Shown here in pieces: positions 19,303-27,366 of a stretch of 64,000 bases of DNA; positions within the stretch are counted from its first letter, which is position 1; every line of letters starts with the position of its first letter. Both the position numbers and the translations under genes were made by a program. The DNA lies in contig CAMCFT010000017.1 in NCBI GenBank assembly GCA_945874225.1, positions 1-64,000 on the forward strand. Direction: 5' to 3'. The notes beneath the pieces are model-generated. The model was not told the DNA's origin, did no database searches, and saw only the letters and a list, made by a program, of their open reading frames with translations. This DNA is from Flavobacterium psychrophilum (GTDB lineage Bacteria; Bacteroidota; Bacteroidia; Flavobacteriales; Flavobacteriaceae).

Positions 19303-19334
19303 TTTGTTAGTTAACGACTTTAGGTGTACTTTAG
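19303..19334 (+). promoter_or_regulatory. Probable promoter of the leucine-rich repeat gene
   Basis: TTTG at 19303-19306, a 20-bp spacer, then TACTTTAG at 19327-19334, one base off the -7 consensus. The ATG is 30 bp downstream, preceded by A8 and GGGGG. Confidence 0.45.
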
Positions 19335-19363
19335 CTTATAATTAATAAAAAAAAGGGGGCATT

Positions 19364-20218
19364 ATGAAAAATATATACACACTATTGTTAATAATCATGT
19401 TTTCATTTGTAATGAAAGCTGATGTTTCAGTTTCTGAGAAAAACGCACTTATAAAATTGTACAATGCTACAAATGGAGCAAATTGGACTTCAAAATGGGA
19501 TTTGAAATCACCAGTTTCTTCTTGGTATGGTATAGGAATTCAAGACGACAAGGTGGTGTCAATTCAATTGCCTAACAATAATTTAGTTGGGGTTTTGCCT
19601 TCAGAAGTTTCAGACTTAATATATTTGAAAACTTTAAATTTGTATAAAAACGTTATTTCAGGAAATATTCCTTCTACAATTGGGAATATGAAATCACTAG
19701 AATCTCTTAATCTATCGTTTAATAAATTATCCGGATCAATTCCAGCTTCAATTGGTGAGCTAAATTCATTAAAAACTTTGGCTCTGTTTATGAATAAATT
19801 TTCTGGAACCATCCCTTCTGAAATTGGAGGATTAAGCAATTTAGAAACCTTGTCTTTATATAATAATGAAATTGAAGGTCAGATTCCATCTTCTCTTTAT
19901 GAGTTGAAAAATTTAAAAGTATTGCTTTTAAACAGCAACCAACTATCAGGAACGTTGAGTCCTTCTGTTTCAAATTTAGCTGCCCTTCAACAATTAAGTT
20001 TATTTGATAATAAAATGGTTGGTCAGGTTCCTTTTGATATAGATAAATTGAAAAACCTAAAAGAGATGAATGTTTCCTATAATCAGTTTAGTGGTTTGGT
20101 ATCTAAAGATATGGCAAAATTAGACGTATTAAATATGACTATGATAAATGATAAAGGAGTAGCTGCAGTATTAAAAGTATCGAGTGATAAAAACACAGCA
20201 ATCGTTTCAGAAGAATAA
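19364..20218 (+). CDS. Secreted leucine-rich repeat protein
   Basis: 284 residues. The signal peptide is about 1-20 (MKNIYTLLLIIMFSFVMKAD). An LRR N-cap follows (ALIKLYNATNGANWTSKWDL), then about seven 24-residue repeats of the plant-specific type (LxxLxLxxNxLSGxIPxxIGxL). The short C-terminus lacks a recognisable T9SS C-terminal domain. Such proteins are usually exported and bind proteins or surfaces; the ligand is unknown. The gene has its own promoter and a strong terminator 73 bp after the stop. Confidence 0.88.
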   Translation: MKNIYTLLLIIMFSFVMKADVSVSEKNALIKLYNATNGANWTSKWDLKSPVSSWYGIGIQDDKVVSIQLPNNNLVGVLPSEVSDLIYLKTLNLYKNVISGNIPSTIGNMKSLESLNLSFNKLSGSIPASIGELNSLKTLALFMNKFSGTIPSEIGGLSNLETLSLYNNEIEGQIPSSLYELKNLKVLLLNSNQLSGTLSPSVSNLAALQQLSLFDNKMVGQVPFDIDKLKNLKEMNVSYNQFSGLVSKDMAKLDVLNMTMINDKGVAAVLKVSSDKNTAIVSEE

Positions 20219-20291
20219 ATCACTTGTATTTTAAAAATTAAGAATGTTTAATTTTTTTTAATAGATTGTAATCATAATAATTTAATTTGTT

Positions 20292-20325
20292 AAACCTGCG
20301 ATGTAAAATTTGCAGGTTTTTTTTT
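20292..20325 (+). terminator. Terminator of the leucine-rich repeat gene
   Basis: Stem AAACCTGC / GCAGGTTT (20292-20299, 20312-20319) followed by a T run. Confidence 0.82.
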
Positions 20326-20458
20326 GAATGTCTAGCTAGCCCTGAAATAGAATCTACTAGCAAAAAAAATCAATACACGAAACATATTCTATTTTCATAT
20401 TTTAAATGCTGCCCTGTCAGGTCAATAGATAAAACTCGAACAATTTTTTATAAATCGC

Positions 20459-20488
20459 TTGTATTTATTAAAATACATCGTATATTTG
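20459..20488 (+). promoter_or_regulatory. Promoter of the initiator tRNA gene
   Basis: TTG at 20459-20461, exactly 19 bp, then TATATTTG at 20481-20488: the full Bacteroidetes sigma-A consensus. It is the cleanest promoter in the window; the tRNA begins 12 bp later. Confidence 0.8.
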
Positions 20489-20500
20489 CACCCGAAACAA

Positions 20501-20573
20501 CGCGGGATAGAGCAGTAGGCAGCTCGTCGGGCTCATAACCCGAAGGTCACAGGTTCGAGTCCTGTTCCCGCTA
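20501..20573 (+). tRNA. Initiator tRNA-fMet (CAT)
   Basis: A full cloverleaf can be drawn. The acceptor starts CGCGGGA and ends TCCCGCT, leaving position 1-72 unpaired (C/T). The anticodon loop CTCATAA is flanked by GGG and CCC, the three G-C pairs of initiator tRNAs, and the T loop is GGTTCGAGTCC. CCA is not encoded (ACTA follows). The unpaired 1-72 end and GGG/CCC stem distinguish it from elongator Met. Its 3' 14 bases belong to the att repeat of the integrated element, so the gene was rebuilt by integration. Confidence 0.96.
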
Positions 20574-20577
20574 CTAA
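20560..20577 (+). repeat. attL direct repeat (18 bp) in the tRNA 3' end
   Basis: TCCTGTTCCCGCTACTAA, identical to 30618-30635. It covers the last 14 bases of tRNA-fMet plus four. Confidence 0.88.
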
Positions 20578-20581
20578 AAAC

Positions 20582-20620
20582 AACCCTAAACCCTTATAAA
20601 CAGAGAGTTTAGGGTTTTTT
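20582..20620 (+). terminator. Element-borne terminator behind tRNA-fMet
   Basis: Stem AACCCTAAAC / GTTTAGGGTT (20582-20591, 20607-20616) followed by TTTT. It is supplied by the element immediately after the att repeat and replaces the host terminator now stranded at 30638. Confidence 0.82.
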
Positions 20621-20640
20621 ATTCCCGATTTATTCCCGAC
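20621..20640 (+). repeat. Paired ATTCCCGA repeats, left end (candidate integrase arm sites)
   Basis: Two ATTCCCGA copies starting 11 bp apart. The 20-bp unit matches that at 30472-30491 except for bases in the 3-bp spacer. Confidence 0.55.
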
Positions 20641-21126
20641 TATATCTCAAAGTTATCTAAACAGCTCTATTTTAATCTTATTAAATTAGCATAGTTTAAA
20701 GAGATTATTTTATTCTCTTCGAATGATAAACTTCAAAATTTATTCTATTTAAACCCTTTGGAAATCTTGATATAATGGCTTCTAGCCCATAAATTAACCC
20801 TTTTCGACTCCATCCACTATATAAATTTTAATAAAATAATCTTGAAATCATCTATTATTTAATTTACCAGCAGATTTATTAATCTAAATACTTCTCAATT
20901 TAAGGGGGGTTACACAGAAAGACTCTTTTTGAAGTGGCTTAATCCTTTGGGGGGTGAGAAGAGAAATTGAACATATAATTTTTTAAAAATTTTGCTGATT
21001 TAGTGATACATTATAATACGTGCATACTTCGAAATAAATTTATGTGAAAAATATGCTCAAAAACACCTAGTCAGGAGAGGGTAGAAACAAATACGAATAT
21101 GCGATATTAGATAAAAACCTTTTGTT
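20641..21126. other. Non-coding left segment of the element
   Basis: No convincing gene was found on either strand. The sequence is very AT-rich except for two G6 runs (near 20904 and 20950) about 46 bp apart. It could hold a regulatory or replication signal; nothing specific can be assigned. Confidence 0.3.
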
Positions 21127-21867
21127 TTACAAGTTTCTAATTAGCTCCAAGAACTCTTGCACAACTTGTTTTATCTCTGGATATTGATTATTTTTTTGAT
21201 TAGAAGGTTCTTTCAAATACAATCCCCTATTTACTTCTAACATAATTGAATGGACATTTACATCCTTTTTGTAATACTGCAATGGTACAATTGCCCCTGA
21301 ATAAGGCTTGTCAACACCTAGTGAATATCCTTTTTCTTTGAAGAATAAGACAGAAGCATCAATTAGATTTTGAGGTGTATGGAACTTATCTGTTCCTATG
21401 TTGAAGTCAGGGCGGAAATCTGATTGGTCTAATGCCCGTTTTAATGCTTTATTTGGAAAACTGTGGCAGTCCACAATTACTACTTTCCCATATTGCTGTA
21501 ATCCTTGTTCTACGACATTTGTAAACTCATTATGATGTTTCCAATAGTAATTGTCTAAGATACTTTTACGTAATTCTGGTGTTACTTTTCGTAAAGGCTC
21601 ACCAGTATCTGTTTTCTCATACAAAGCCCCCATTCCATATTTTGCCATCACTTCTTGGCTGTCGTCAGAAAAACGTTCGGTATCACAGAAGATTCTGGAG
21701 AATGGAGCTTTAATACTAATATCCATTTCGTTTTCAAACAAGTCATCTGTATACCAGTCAGTAAGTTTAAGAATTTCTTGATTTAGAATTTCATCGGTGA
21801 CACAATAGCCATCTTTGAGAGGTATATTAGTTGAAGAATGCGGAATGTGGAGGATTAGATTTTTCAT
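21127..21867 (-). CDS. N-formylglutamate amidohydrolase family protein
   Basis: 246 residues. The family start ILHIPHSSTNIP, followed by DTERFSDD, VIVDCHSFPNKAL and DKPYSGAIVPLQYY, matches FGase (PF05013), a Zn hydrolase releasing formate from N-formylglutamate or related N-formyl amino acids. In the histidine pathway this is the last step, but no hut genes sit beside it here. As element cargo it may act on another N-formyl compound (inference). It abuts the 129-residue gene upstream with no gap, forming a two-gene unit. Confidence 0.87.
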   Translation of the reverse strand: MKNLILHIPHSSTNIPLKDGYCVTDEILNQEILKLTDWYTDDLFENEMDISIKAPFSRIFCDTERFSDDSQEVMAKYGMGALYEKTDTGEPLRKVTPELRKSILDNYYWKHHNEFTNVVEQGLQQYGKVVIVDCHSFPNKALKRALDQSDFRPDFNIGTDKFHTPQNLIDASVLFFKEKGYSLGVDKPYSGAIVPLQYYKKDVNVHSIMLEVNRGLYLKEPSNQKNNQYPEIKQVVQEFLELIRNL

Positions 21868-22257
21868 TTAAATTTTAATGTTTGGGTCTATCTCAATTGA
21901 TTGTTCTAGCATTACTGTTTCGTCTGTAAAGACTATTACTACTCTGTTTTGTTCGAGTTTAATCATCAATATTTTTGTCAATTCAATAATTGCTTTTTTG
22001 AGTTTTGATTCCTCCACAGGAAATTTTGGGTATTGAATAAATTGTAACTCCATAGAAGGTTCTTCCTGACCTAAAAATAAAATTTCACAGGGAGTTAATT
22101 TTGCACTTAAAGCAATATTAAAACCTGTTTTGATTTTTTGTTGAGCCTCCAGTAGGACTTCTTTAAATACTTCAATTGAAGTTAATTCTCTTGAATAACC
22201 TTTATAAAAACCAATAGTTAATTTGGCTGTATATGTTTTAATGCTTGAAATATTCAT
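21868..22257 (-). CDS. Protein of unknown function coupled to the FGase
   Basis: 129 residues, soluble, no signal peptide or membrane helix. It looks like a mixed alpha/beta fold (TYTAKLTIGFYKGYSREL; FTDETVMLEQSIEID). I do not recognise a family. Its stop codon touches the FGase start codon, so the two are translated together and probably act together. The XRE gene lies 128 bp further upstream on the same strand. Confidence 0.72.
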   Translation of the reverse strand: MNISSIKTYTAKLTIGFYKGYSRELTSIEVFKEVLLEAQQKIKTGFNIALSAKLTPCEILFLGQEEPSMELQFIQYPKFPVEESKLKKAIIELTKILMIKLEQNRVVIVFTDETVMLEQSIEIDPNIKI

Positions 22258-22385
22258 TTTATATTCAAATTGTTTCTAATTAAATGCAAATCTAAGCCAA
22301 TGTCATTCTATTTTAATAGCTGAGATTTATTTAAAATGATACTAAACAGTATTTTATAAGAAAAAACATTTGAATTTATTGATAT

Positions 22386-22592
22386 TTATACGAAAAGGTC
22401 TTTTATCTGAATGTTAAGAGCCTTACAGATTTTAAAAAGGGTTGTAATTGAAGTGCTTATTTCTCCTCTTTCTATACGACCAACTTGATTTTTAGGAATA
22501 TTTGCATCATAAGACAGAGTAGCCTGTGAAAATCCTTTCAGAATTCTTGCATCTCTGAGTTTGTTTCCAACGGTTTTAATTAATTCTATTTC
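22386..22592 (-). CDS. XRE-family HTH transcriptional regulator
   Basis: Small Cro/C1-type helix-turn-helix protein. The core reads GNKLRDARILKGFSQATLSY, then DANIPKNQVGRIERGEIST, the pattern of an XRE HTH with its third helix. The frame is open to a GTG at 22646 (86 residues), but the GTG at 22592 gives the usual short N-terminus (KENDEIELIKTVG), so about 68 residues are preferred. It lies upstream of the FGase pair on the same strand and is the natural candidate to control it or the element. Confidence 0.8.
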   Translation of the reverse strand, partial: EIELIKTVGNKLRDARILKGFSQATLSYDANIPKNQVGRIERGEISTSITTLFKICKALNIQIKDLFV

Positions 22593-22778
22593 GTCATTTT
22601 CTTTCACACAGTAAAAGTGCCACCATCTATAAAATTTTAAGGACACATATTTGTGTTTTTAAATCTATTTTTAATTACATTTGGTAGAATTATTAAAAAA
22701 AAACTCTCAAATGAGGTTTTCCACATTGACGGCATGTTTTAAGGTTATAATTTTACATCAAATTCTAAATTTAATATT

Positions 22779-23174
22779 ATGAAAAAAATTTTCTTTTTAT
22801 TTAGCTTGTTTATGATTTTGTCTTGTTCTTCATCTAATGATAGTGCAAGTAGTTCTGATTTTAATCCTCCAGCTTGGATTCAGGGAACTTGGAAACAAGA
22901 TTATGGAACTGGAAGTGGTAATTCTTTTAGTTTCACAAAAAACGATATATGTGTAACAATTTATACTGGCGGAGGTCAATGCCAGCAAGCATCAATTGAT
23001 TTTGTAAGGAAGGGTGGATTAACAGTAAAAGTAACCGAAACAATTACAAGCACATTTTACAGTGCAAAAGCTGATTACTCCAATGGACAATCGGTAACTT
23101 ATGCCTTCAATAAAATATCTAATACTTCAATTGAATGGACAGCCGTTTCGGGTGTAGAATTTATTAAACAATAG
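22779..23174 (+). CDS. Small lipoprotein of unknown function
   Basis: 131 residues. The lipoprotein signal ends FMILSCSSS with Cys16. The body begins with WIQGTWKQDYGTG, resembling small lipocalin-like Bacteroidetes lipoproteins (GTW near the N-terminus), though the family is not certain. A Ser-rich linker follows the Cys. It is the first gene of the rightward cargo block; the next gene starts one base after its stop. Confidence 0.75.
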   Translation: MKKIFFLFSLFMILSCSSSNDSASSSDFNPPAWIQGTWKQDYGTGSGNSFSFTKNDICVTIYTGGGQCQQASIDFVRKGGLTVKVTETITSTFYSAKADYSNGQSVTYAFNKISNTSIEWTAVSGVEFIKQ

Positions 23175-23175
23175 A

Positions 23176-23709
23176 ATGAAAAAAATAAAATTATTTACGA
23201 TGTCGAAATCAATACTCATACTCTGTTTAATACTAACATTTGTCTCCTGTAAAGAGAAATCTGATGACAAAATATACGAAACTGAAATGCCTGCTTCGGA
23301 AATTCCTTTAGCTGTTACAAAAGATGAAACGACAGAAAAAACAAACTATTATTTTATAGGAATTGGTTTTACTGAACCTGTAAGTTGGTCAACTACATAC
23401 GTGGATGGTCAAGAGGTAAAAAAAATCGCTCATGAAAATCACTTTTATACTACAGATATTCAAAGTTATGACGGGGAAGTTTCCGAAGACTTAAAATACA
23501 AATGGTTAGATGAAGCCGAAAGAAATATGAGAAATTCCCATAATAGTTCTGTTTCTTTAATGTTAAACGAACCACCTAAGACGATATTTAGAGAATTATA
23601 TAAATACAATAGTTACAAAGAAGCCAGTGTAGCACTTCAGAAAATTGCTAGAGGTGATTATACTGAAAAAGAAAATATGAATACAGGTGAAATAAAGTAT
23701 GAATTTTAA
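23176..23709 (+). CDS. Lipoprotein of unknown function
   Basis: 177 residues from ATG 23176; an inner ATG at 23200 would give a cleaner signal peptide (SKSILILCLILTFVSCKEK, lipobox Cys). The body is soluble and charged, with EAERNMRNSHNSSVSLML. The family is not recognised. It is co-oriented and almost contiguous with the lipoprotein gene before it and the Cys-rich gene after it. Confidence 0.73.
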   Translation: MKKIKLFTMSKSILILCLILTFVSCKEKSDDKIYETEMPASEIPLAVTKDETTEKTNYYFIGIGFTEPVSWSTTYVDGQEVKKIAHENHFYTTDIQSYDGEVSEDLKYKWLDEAERNMRNSHNSSVSLMLNEPPKTIFRELYKYNSYKEASVALQKIARGDYTEKENMNTGEIKYEF

Positions 23710-23718
23710 TAAAAAAAT

Positions 23719-23889
23719 ATGAAAAAACCAATCCTAATTATCGGTTTATTAATAATAACCCTTAGTTTGTCTTTAAGTTGCAAAGAAAGCAATAGATGCA
23801 GTGGAAAGGAAGAATGTAGTGCGTGTACAGATTGTAGTAGGTGTAAAAATTGTAATGAAGATGGAGGAAAATGTGGAGTTTGTATATAA
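23719..23889 (+). CDS. Tiny cysteine-rich lipoprotein (56 residues)
   Basis: ATG at 23719, stop TAA at 23887-23889. The lipoprotein signal is MKKPILIIGLLIITLSLSLS, then Cys21. The 35-residue mature part has nine Cys (21, 27, 33, 36, 39, 42, 45, 52, 55), five of them in a strict CxxCxxCxxCxxC run. That spacing would suit metal binding or a disulfide-rich knot. It lies 9 bp after the preceding lipoprotein gene, in the same orientation. The signal peptide and Cys pattern argue that it is real despite its length. Confidence 0.68.
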   Translation: MKKPILIIGLLIITLSLSLSCKESNRCSGKEECSACTDCSRCKNCNEDGGKCGVCI

Positions 23890-23910
23890 CCGAAATTGTA
23901 AAAAAACATT

Positions 23911-24855
23911 ATGATAAATATTGGGTTAAAAAAACATCTTGAATCTCATAATAGACTCTCAGGATTCTGTAGAACTTTCACAAATAGTATTTTTCCTGAA
24001 TGTGAAATTAAAGTTATAGTTGACGAAACTTACAGGTTTTTCTATAACCAAATCTTACCTAACTGTGAATTGTCTGTGTTTTTAGTTATGGAAAGAGATT
24101 CAAGTAATGGAATTAATTTTGGGTCTGTAAAACTTAATGTCAAATGTTATATCTCGAATAAATCTAACAAGACTTATTTTTATTACGAAGTAAAACCTAA
24201 AAATTTATCGAGCCAAGAATTTATCAATAACCTTAATTTAAATCCTACATTCAAAGAATTTTATACTTTTTACAATTTAATGAACACTTGGAATTTTCTT
24301 AACAAAGAATTTAACGAGTTCAATAATATCTGTGGATATGTTAGTTATAAACACACGATTTTAAGTCCTAAAAGTGTTCAATTTAAAAAAAATAAATTTT
24401 CAATAATTCCAGCAATTATAAGATATGAAAAGGAAGACAGTCCATACTATTTAAAAAGATACGATTTTTGTATTATAATATCATATACAAAGTTTGATTT
24501 TATTTCTAAAGAAGAATATGAAGAATGGGATTCGGACATTAAATTCGAAAAGTTTAAAATTTATTCTGGGGATAAAGAAACAAACAGAAAAATTATAGAA
24601 AATAATTATGGTAGATATGGATTTGAGGACAATCGTTTTGTAATTGTGCAATCTACAATAGAAAACAAAGTTGGTTTTTTTAATGATTTAGAAAACCCAA
24701 AAACCAACGAAGTTTCACTCTCCTATAAAATAGGACTAGAAAAATTTAGTGCAAATATTGATAAAGAAGAAATTAAAAATATTCGTGAATTATGGTCTAT
24801 ATATAACACCTTGTCAAATTTTACAGGATACAAATCAGATATGTGGCAAGATTAA
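23911..24855 (+). CDS. Hypothetical protein of the element cargo
   Basis: 314 residues, no signal peptide or membrane helix, rich in aromatic and charged residues. It has an N-terminal YRFFYNQILPNCELSVFLVM and a C-terminal IRELWSIYNTLSNFTGY. I do not recognise a family. It starts 21 bp after the Cys-rich lipoprotein gene, and its end overlaps the short SH3-like frame by 13 bp. Confidence 0.65.
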   Translation: MINIGLKKHLESHNRLSGFCRTFTNSIFPECEIKVIVDETYRFFYNQILPNCELSVFLVMERDSSNGINFGSVKLNVKCYISNKSNKTYFYYEVKPKNLSSQEFINNLNLNPTFKEFYTFYNLMNTWNFLNKEFNEFNNICGYVSYKHTILSPKSVQFKKNKFSIIPAIIRYEKEDSPYYLKRYDFCIIISYTKFDFISKEEYEEWDSDIKFEKFKIYSGDKETNRKIIENNYGRYGFEDNRFVIVQSTIENKVGFFNDLENPKTNEVSLSYKIGLEKFSANIDKEEIKNIRELWSIYNTLSNFTGYKSDMWQD

Positions 24856-25040
24856 TTTACTTAGTCAATAACGTTAACTATTACAGTCAACCTAGTGTAG
24901 AATTTAGAAGAAAAGCCTATTTAGTTTTTGGGGAAGTTGATTCTGGAAACCAAAGAGAAAATGGATTTGTTTATGTTGACTATTTCAATTCTAGCGGAAT
25001 TAAATCGTCTGGGTGGTTATTAATTTCAGATTTAGAATAA
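24843..25040 (+). CDS. Orphan SH3-like domain protein or remnant
   Basis: 65 residues from a GTG. The whole chain resembles one bacterial SH3-like domain (YYSQPS, RRKAYLVFGEV, GFVYVDY, GWLLISDLE). Such domains normally form the C-terminus of a larger exported protein, yet no signal peptide is present. It may be a translated remnant, or coupled to the upstream gene by the 13-bp overlap. Placement in the family is by pattern only. Confidence 0.5.
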   Translation: MARLIYLVNNVNYYSQPSVEFRRKAYLVFGEVDSGNQRENGFVYVDYFNSSGIKSSGWLLISDLE

Positions 25041-25081
25041 AAACCTAATTATTTAATAACTATAAAATGAAACCAATAATT

Positions 25082-25495
25082 ATGAAAAAAATATTTCTGC
25101 TTTTTATTTTGGTAATTTTCTCAAATCAAATTTTTAGTCAATCAACTACCACGGATTATAAATCTTATTATAATTCAGCACTAACGTTACTTATAAATGG
25201 GGATTATGAAAATTCATTGAAAACCATCAATAAGTCTATTGCAATAAATCCTAACAACGCAGATTCCTATTATATCAGGGGCAATGTTTATCAAAAACAA
25301 TTAAAGTACTCTTATGCTTTAAGTGATTATCAAAGAGCAATTAAATTAAATCCAAATCATACAGATGCAATTATGAAATGCGGAATAATTTATGGGAAAT
25401 TAAATGATAGAATAACAGCGTGCAAATATTTTAAAAAAGCTTGTGATTTGGGAGATAATGATGGCTGTGGTGCATACAATAAATTTTGTAATTAA
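25082..25495 (+). CDS. Exported TPR-repeat protein
   Basis: 137 residues from ATG 25082 (an upstream in-frame ATG at 25067 exists). The signal peptide ends NQIFSQ. Two to three tetratricopeptide repeats follow: YNSALTLLINGDYENSLKTI, SIAINPNNADSYYIRGNVY, SYALSDYQRAIKLNPNHTDA; the C-terminus has ACKYFKKACDLGDNDGC (Sel1-like). It is likely a periplasmic protein-protein adaptor. It sits in the cargo block upstream of the L,D-transpeptidase. Confidence 0.78.
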   Translation: MKKIFLLFILVIFSNQIFSQSTTTDYKSYYNSALTLLINGDYENSLKTINKSIAINPNNADSYYIRGNVYQKQLKYSYALSDYQRAIKLNPNHTDAIMKCGIIYGKLNDRITACKYFKKACDLGDNDGCGAYNKFCN

Positions 25496-25513
25496 GTATA
25501 GAACATTAACTAA

Positions 25514-26056
25514 ATGAAGATATTGAATTTTCCAATTAAAAAAAACCAAGCGTTATTAATTGTTATTTTAGTGTTGCTGGGTTCTTGTTTCTATTTAAAC
25601 AGTAAATCAAATAATGATTTAAATATAAATTCCAAAATAGACTTTATTAAAGTAGATAAATCAGAACGAAAGTTATTTGTTTATTCAAATGGAAGATTAA
25701 TGAAGGTTTATAATATTGCATTAGGAAAAACCCCAAATGGAGCAAAACAATATCAAGGAGATAATAAAACACCAGAAGGGGTTTATTTAATAAATGCTAA
25801 AAACTCTAATAGTATTGCTTATAAAAACTTAGGTATTTCATATCCAAATAACAAAGATATTGACAGGGCAAAGAAACTAGGAAAATCTACTGGTGGCGAC
25901 ATAAAAATTCACGGTATGATGAATGGATTAGGTTTTATTGGTCGATTCCACACTTGTTTCGATTGGACAAATGGGTGTATAGCTGTAACAAATAGTGAGA
26001 TTGATGAGCTTTTCAAATATATTAAAATTGGAACTAAAATTGAAATTGTGCCATAA
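25514..26056 (+). CDS. L,D-transpeptidase (YkuD family)
   Basis: 180 residues. The N-terminal signal/lipobox is LVLLGSCFYL with Cys25. The YkuD domain starts at IDFIKVDKSERKLFVYSNG, with KTPEGVY, then the catalytic region containing His133 (KIHGMM) and Cys155 in TNGCIAVTN. These enzymes form 3-3 cross-links or attach proteins to peptidoglycan in the periplasm. It follows the TPR gene by 18 bp. Confidence 0.88.
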   Translation: MKILNFPIKKNQALLIVILVLLGSCFYLNSKSNNDLNINSKIDFIKVDKSERKLFVYSNGRLMKVYNIALGKTPNGAKQYQGDNKTPEGVYLINAKNSNSIAYKNLGISYPNNKDIDRAKKLGKSTGGDIKIHGMMNGLGFIGRFHTCFDWTNGCIAVTNSEIDELFKYIKIGTKIEIVP

Positions 26057-26156
26057 ATAGTGGTGGCTAAATTGATTTTTTGAAAAACGTATAATTCTCT
26101 CACATCCAATTTCTTAATAAAACGATTAAATTTAAAACAAACAGAGGGTAAAAAAT

Positions 26157-26555
26157 ATGAAATTAAAGCTTACACTAAATCAAAAGTTAATACTCACATT
26201 TTTTTGTTTTTCAATTGCAATTGTAGGCTTTTTGATTAAACTACCTTCTGTATTTAGGCATTATGACAAAGAATTACATTCGATGTTTTATTGTGGTGCA
26301 GCATTATTTTTAAATATTTTATTTAGTAAAAGACATCTTATCATTTTTCTTTTTCTTTTTTTATTTGGGGTTGCAATTGAATTTTCTCAGGAGTTTTCTA
26401 ATAAATTCTTTCATAAAAGAATACACGGAAGGTTTGACAGAGAAGATGTTTATTCTAATTTAAAAGGCTTAATTTTATTTTCTATTATTTGGCTTTTTGT
26501 AAATTACTTATTTAAGAACAAAAAAATCAGCATTTTAAAACTCGATAATAAATAG
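26157..26555 (+). CDS. VanZ-like membrane protein
   Basis: 132 residues with about four transmembrane helices (9-27, 40-58, 60-76, 98-117). DKELHSMFYCGAALFLNILF and GVAIEFSQEF fit the VanZ-like pattern (a polar DK..H motif before helix 2, and EFSQ). VanZ-like proteins are linked to glycopeptide tolerance and envelope functions, mostly without a defined mechanism. It is followed by the SHOCT-like gene after 4 bp. Confidence 0.72.
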   Translation: MKLKLTLNQKLILTFFCFSIAIVGFLIKLPSVFRHYDKELHSMFYCGAALFLNILFSKRHLIIFLFLFLFGVAIEFSQEFSNKFFHKRIHGRFDREDVYSNLKGLILFSIIWLFVNYLFKNKKISILKLDNK

Positions 26556-26559
26556 AGAT

Positions 26560-27288
26560 ATGGACGAAAGAATGGTAATAGGAATGATTGTAGGAGCAAT
26601 GACTGCTTCTTCTTTGTATGTTTGGAATTCTAATAAAATTTATAAAGCCCAAAAAGCAATTTTACTTTTATTCGTTGTTTTCCCTCCTCTACAGTGGGTT
26701 TCAATATTATTAACTTTAGCTTACAATAAATCAAAACTTCAAAACAGTGCTGAATTTAAAAAAGTTGCAACTATTAATAAGAATAAGAGTGAACTAGAAA
26801 AAGCAAAAGAAAGTTTAAAAAGTTTAAAAAATAGTGGAGTAATCAATAACGAAGAATATGATTCAAAAGTTGAAAAAATTAAGGAGCAAATTAACGACAA
26901 TGACATATTAAATTCAAATGAATATAAACAACTAAAATATCTTTTTGATTCTAATATTCTTACTAAACAAGAACTTGAAGAAAAGACCAAAATACTTAAA
27001 AACAAAGGATTAAGTTCTCCAGATATAGAAAATGAAATTACAATTGGCGAAAATGACACAATTATAAATGGTGAAAAAAGAATAAAATTTGAAATAAAAT
27101 TTATAAGTTCAAATCACTCTTTTAAATTTGGAAATTTTAAAAGCTGGACAATTCAATTTGAAAATAGTGGAATTTTAAATTTCTATACTAAAAATTCAAA
27201 TAACGACCATTTTATTAGCGTAAATGGTGAAATAAAAGAATTTAGAAATAGAGAAGGCTTTATTATTTACGCATTTAAACAATTGTAA
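26560..27288 (+). CDS. Membrane-anchored protein with SHOCT-like repeats
   Basis: 242 residues. Two N-terminal hydrophobic segments (about 5-22 and 30-50). Residues about 75-150 hold two short helical modules of the SHOCT type (ESLKSLKNSGVINNEEYDSK; YLFDSNILTKQELEEKTKIL). The C-terminal ~90 residues are beta-rich (IKFEIKFISSNHSFKFGN). The function is unknown; SHOCT modules are often adaptors. It is the last gene of the rightward cargo, ending in a shared terminator. Confidence 0.65.
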   Translation: MDERMVIGMIVGAMTASSLYVWNSNKIYKAQKAILLLFVVFPPLQWVSILLTLAYNKSKLQNSAEFKKVATINKNKSELEKAKESLKSLKNSGVINNEEYDSKVEKIKEQINDNDILNSNEYKQLKYLFDSNILTKQELEEKTKILKNKGLSSPDIENEITIGENDTIINGEKRIKFEIKFISSNHSFKFGNFKSWTIQFENSGILNFYTKNSNNDHFISVNGEIKEFRNREGFIIYAFKQL

Positions 27289-27312
27289 AAAAAATATGAA
27301 ATTCAACACAAT

Positions 27313-27336
27313 AACCCGCCCAAAAAAGGCGGGTTT
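27313..27336. terminator. Bidirectional terminator between cargo and rep genes
   Basis: Stem AACCCGCC / GGCGGGTT (27313-27320, 27328-27335) in the convergent gap. Confidence 0.72.
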
Positions 27337-27366
27337 GTCATCAGTCTTATAGTAGACATTTCATCC

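Noticed and set aside
20287..20538. 83-codon plus-strand frame ahead of and across tRNA-fMet
   Set aside because: It overlaps a terminator, a full promoter and the tRNA; no protein character.
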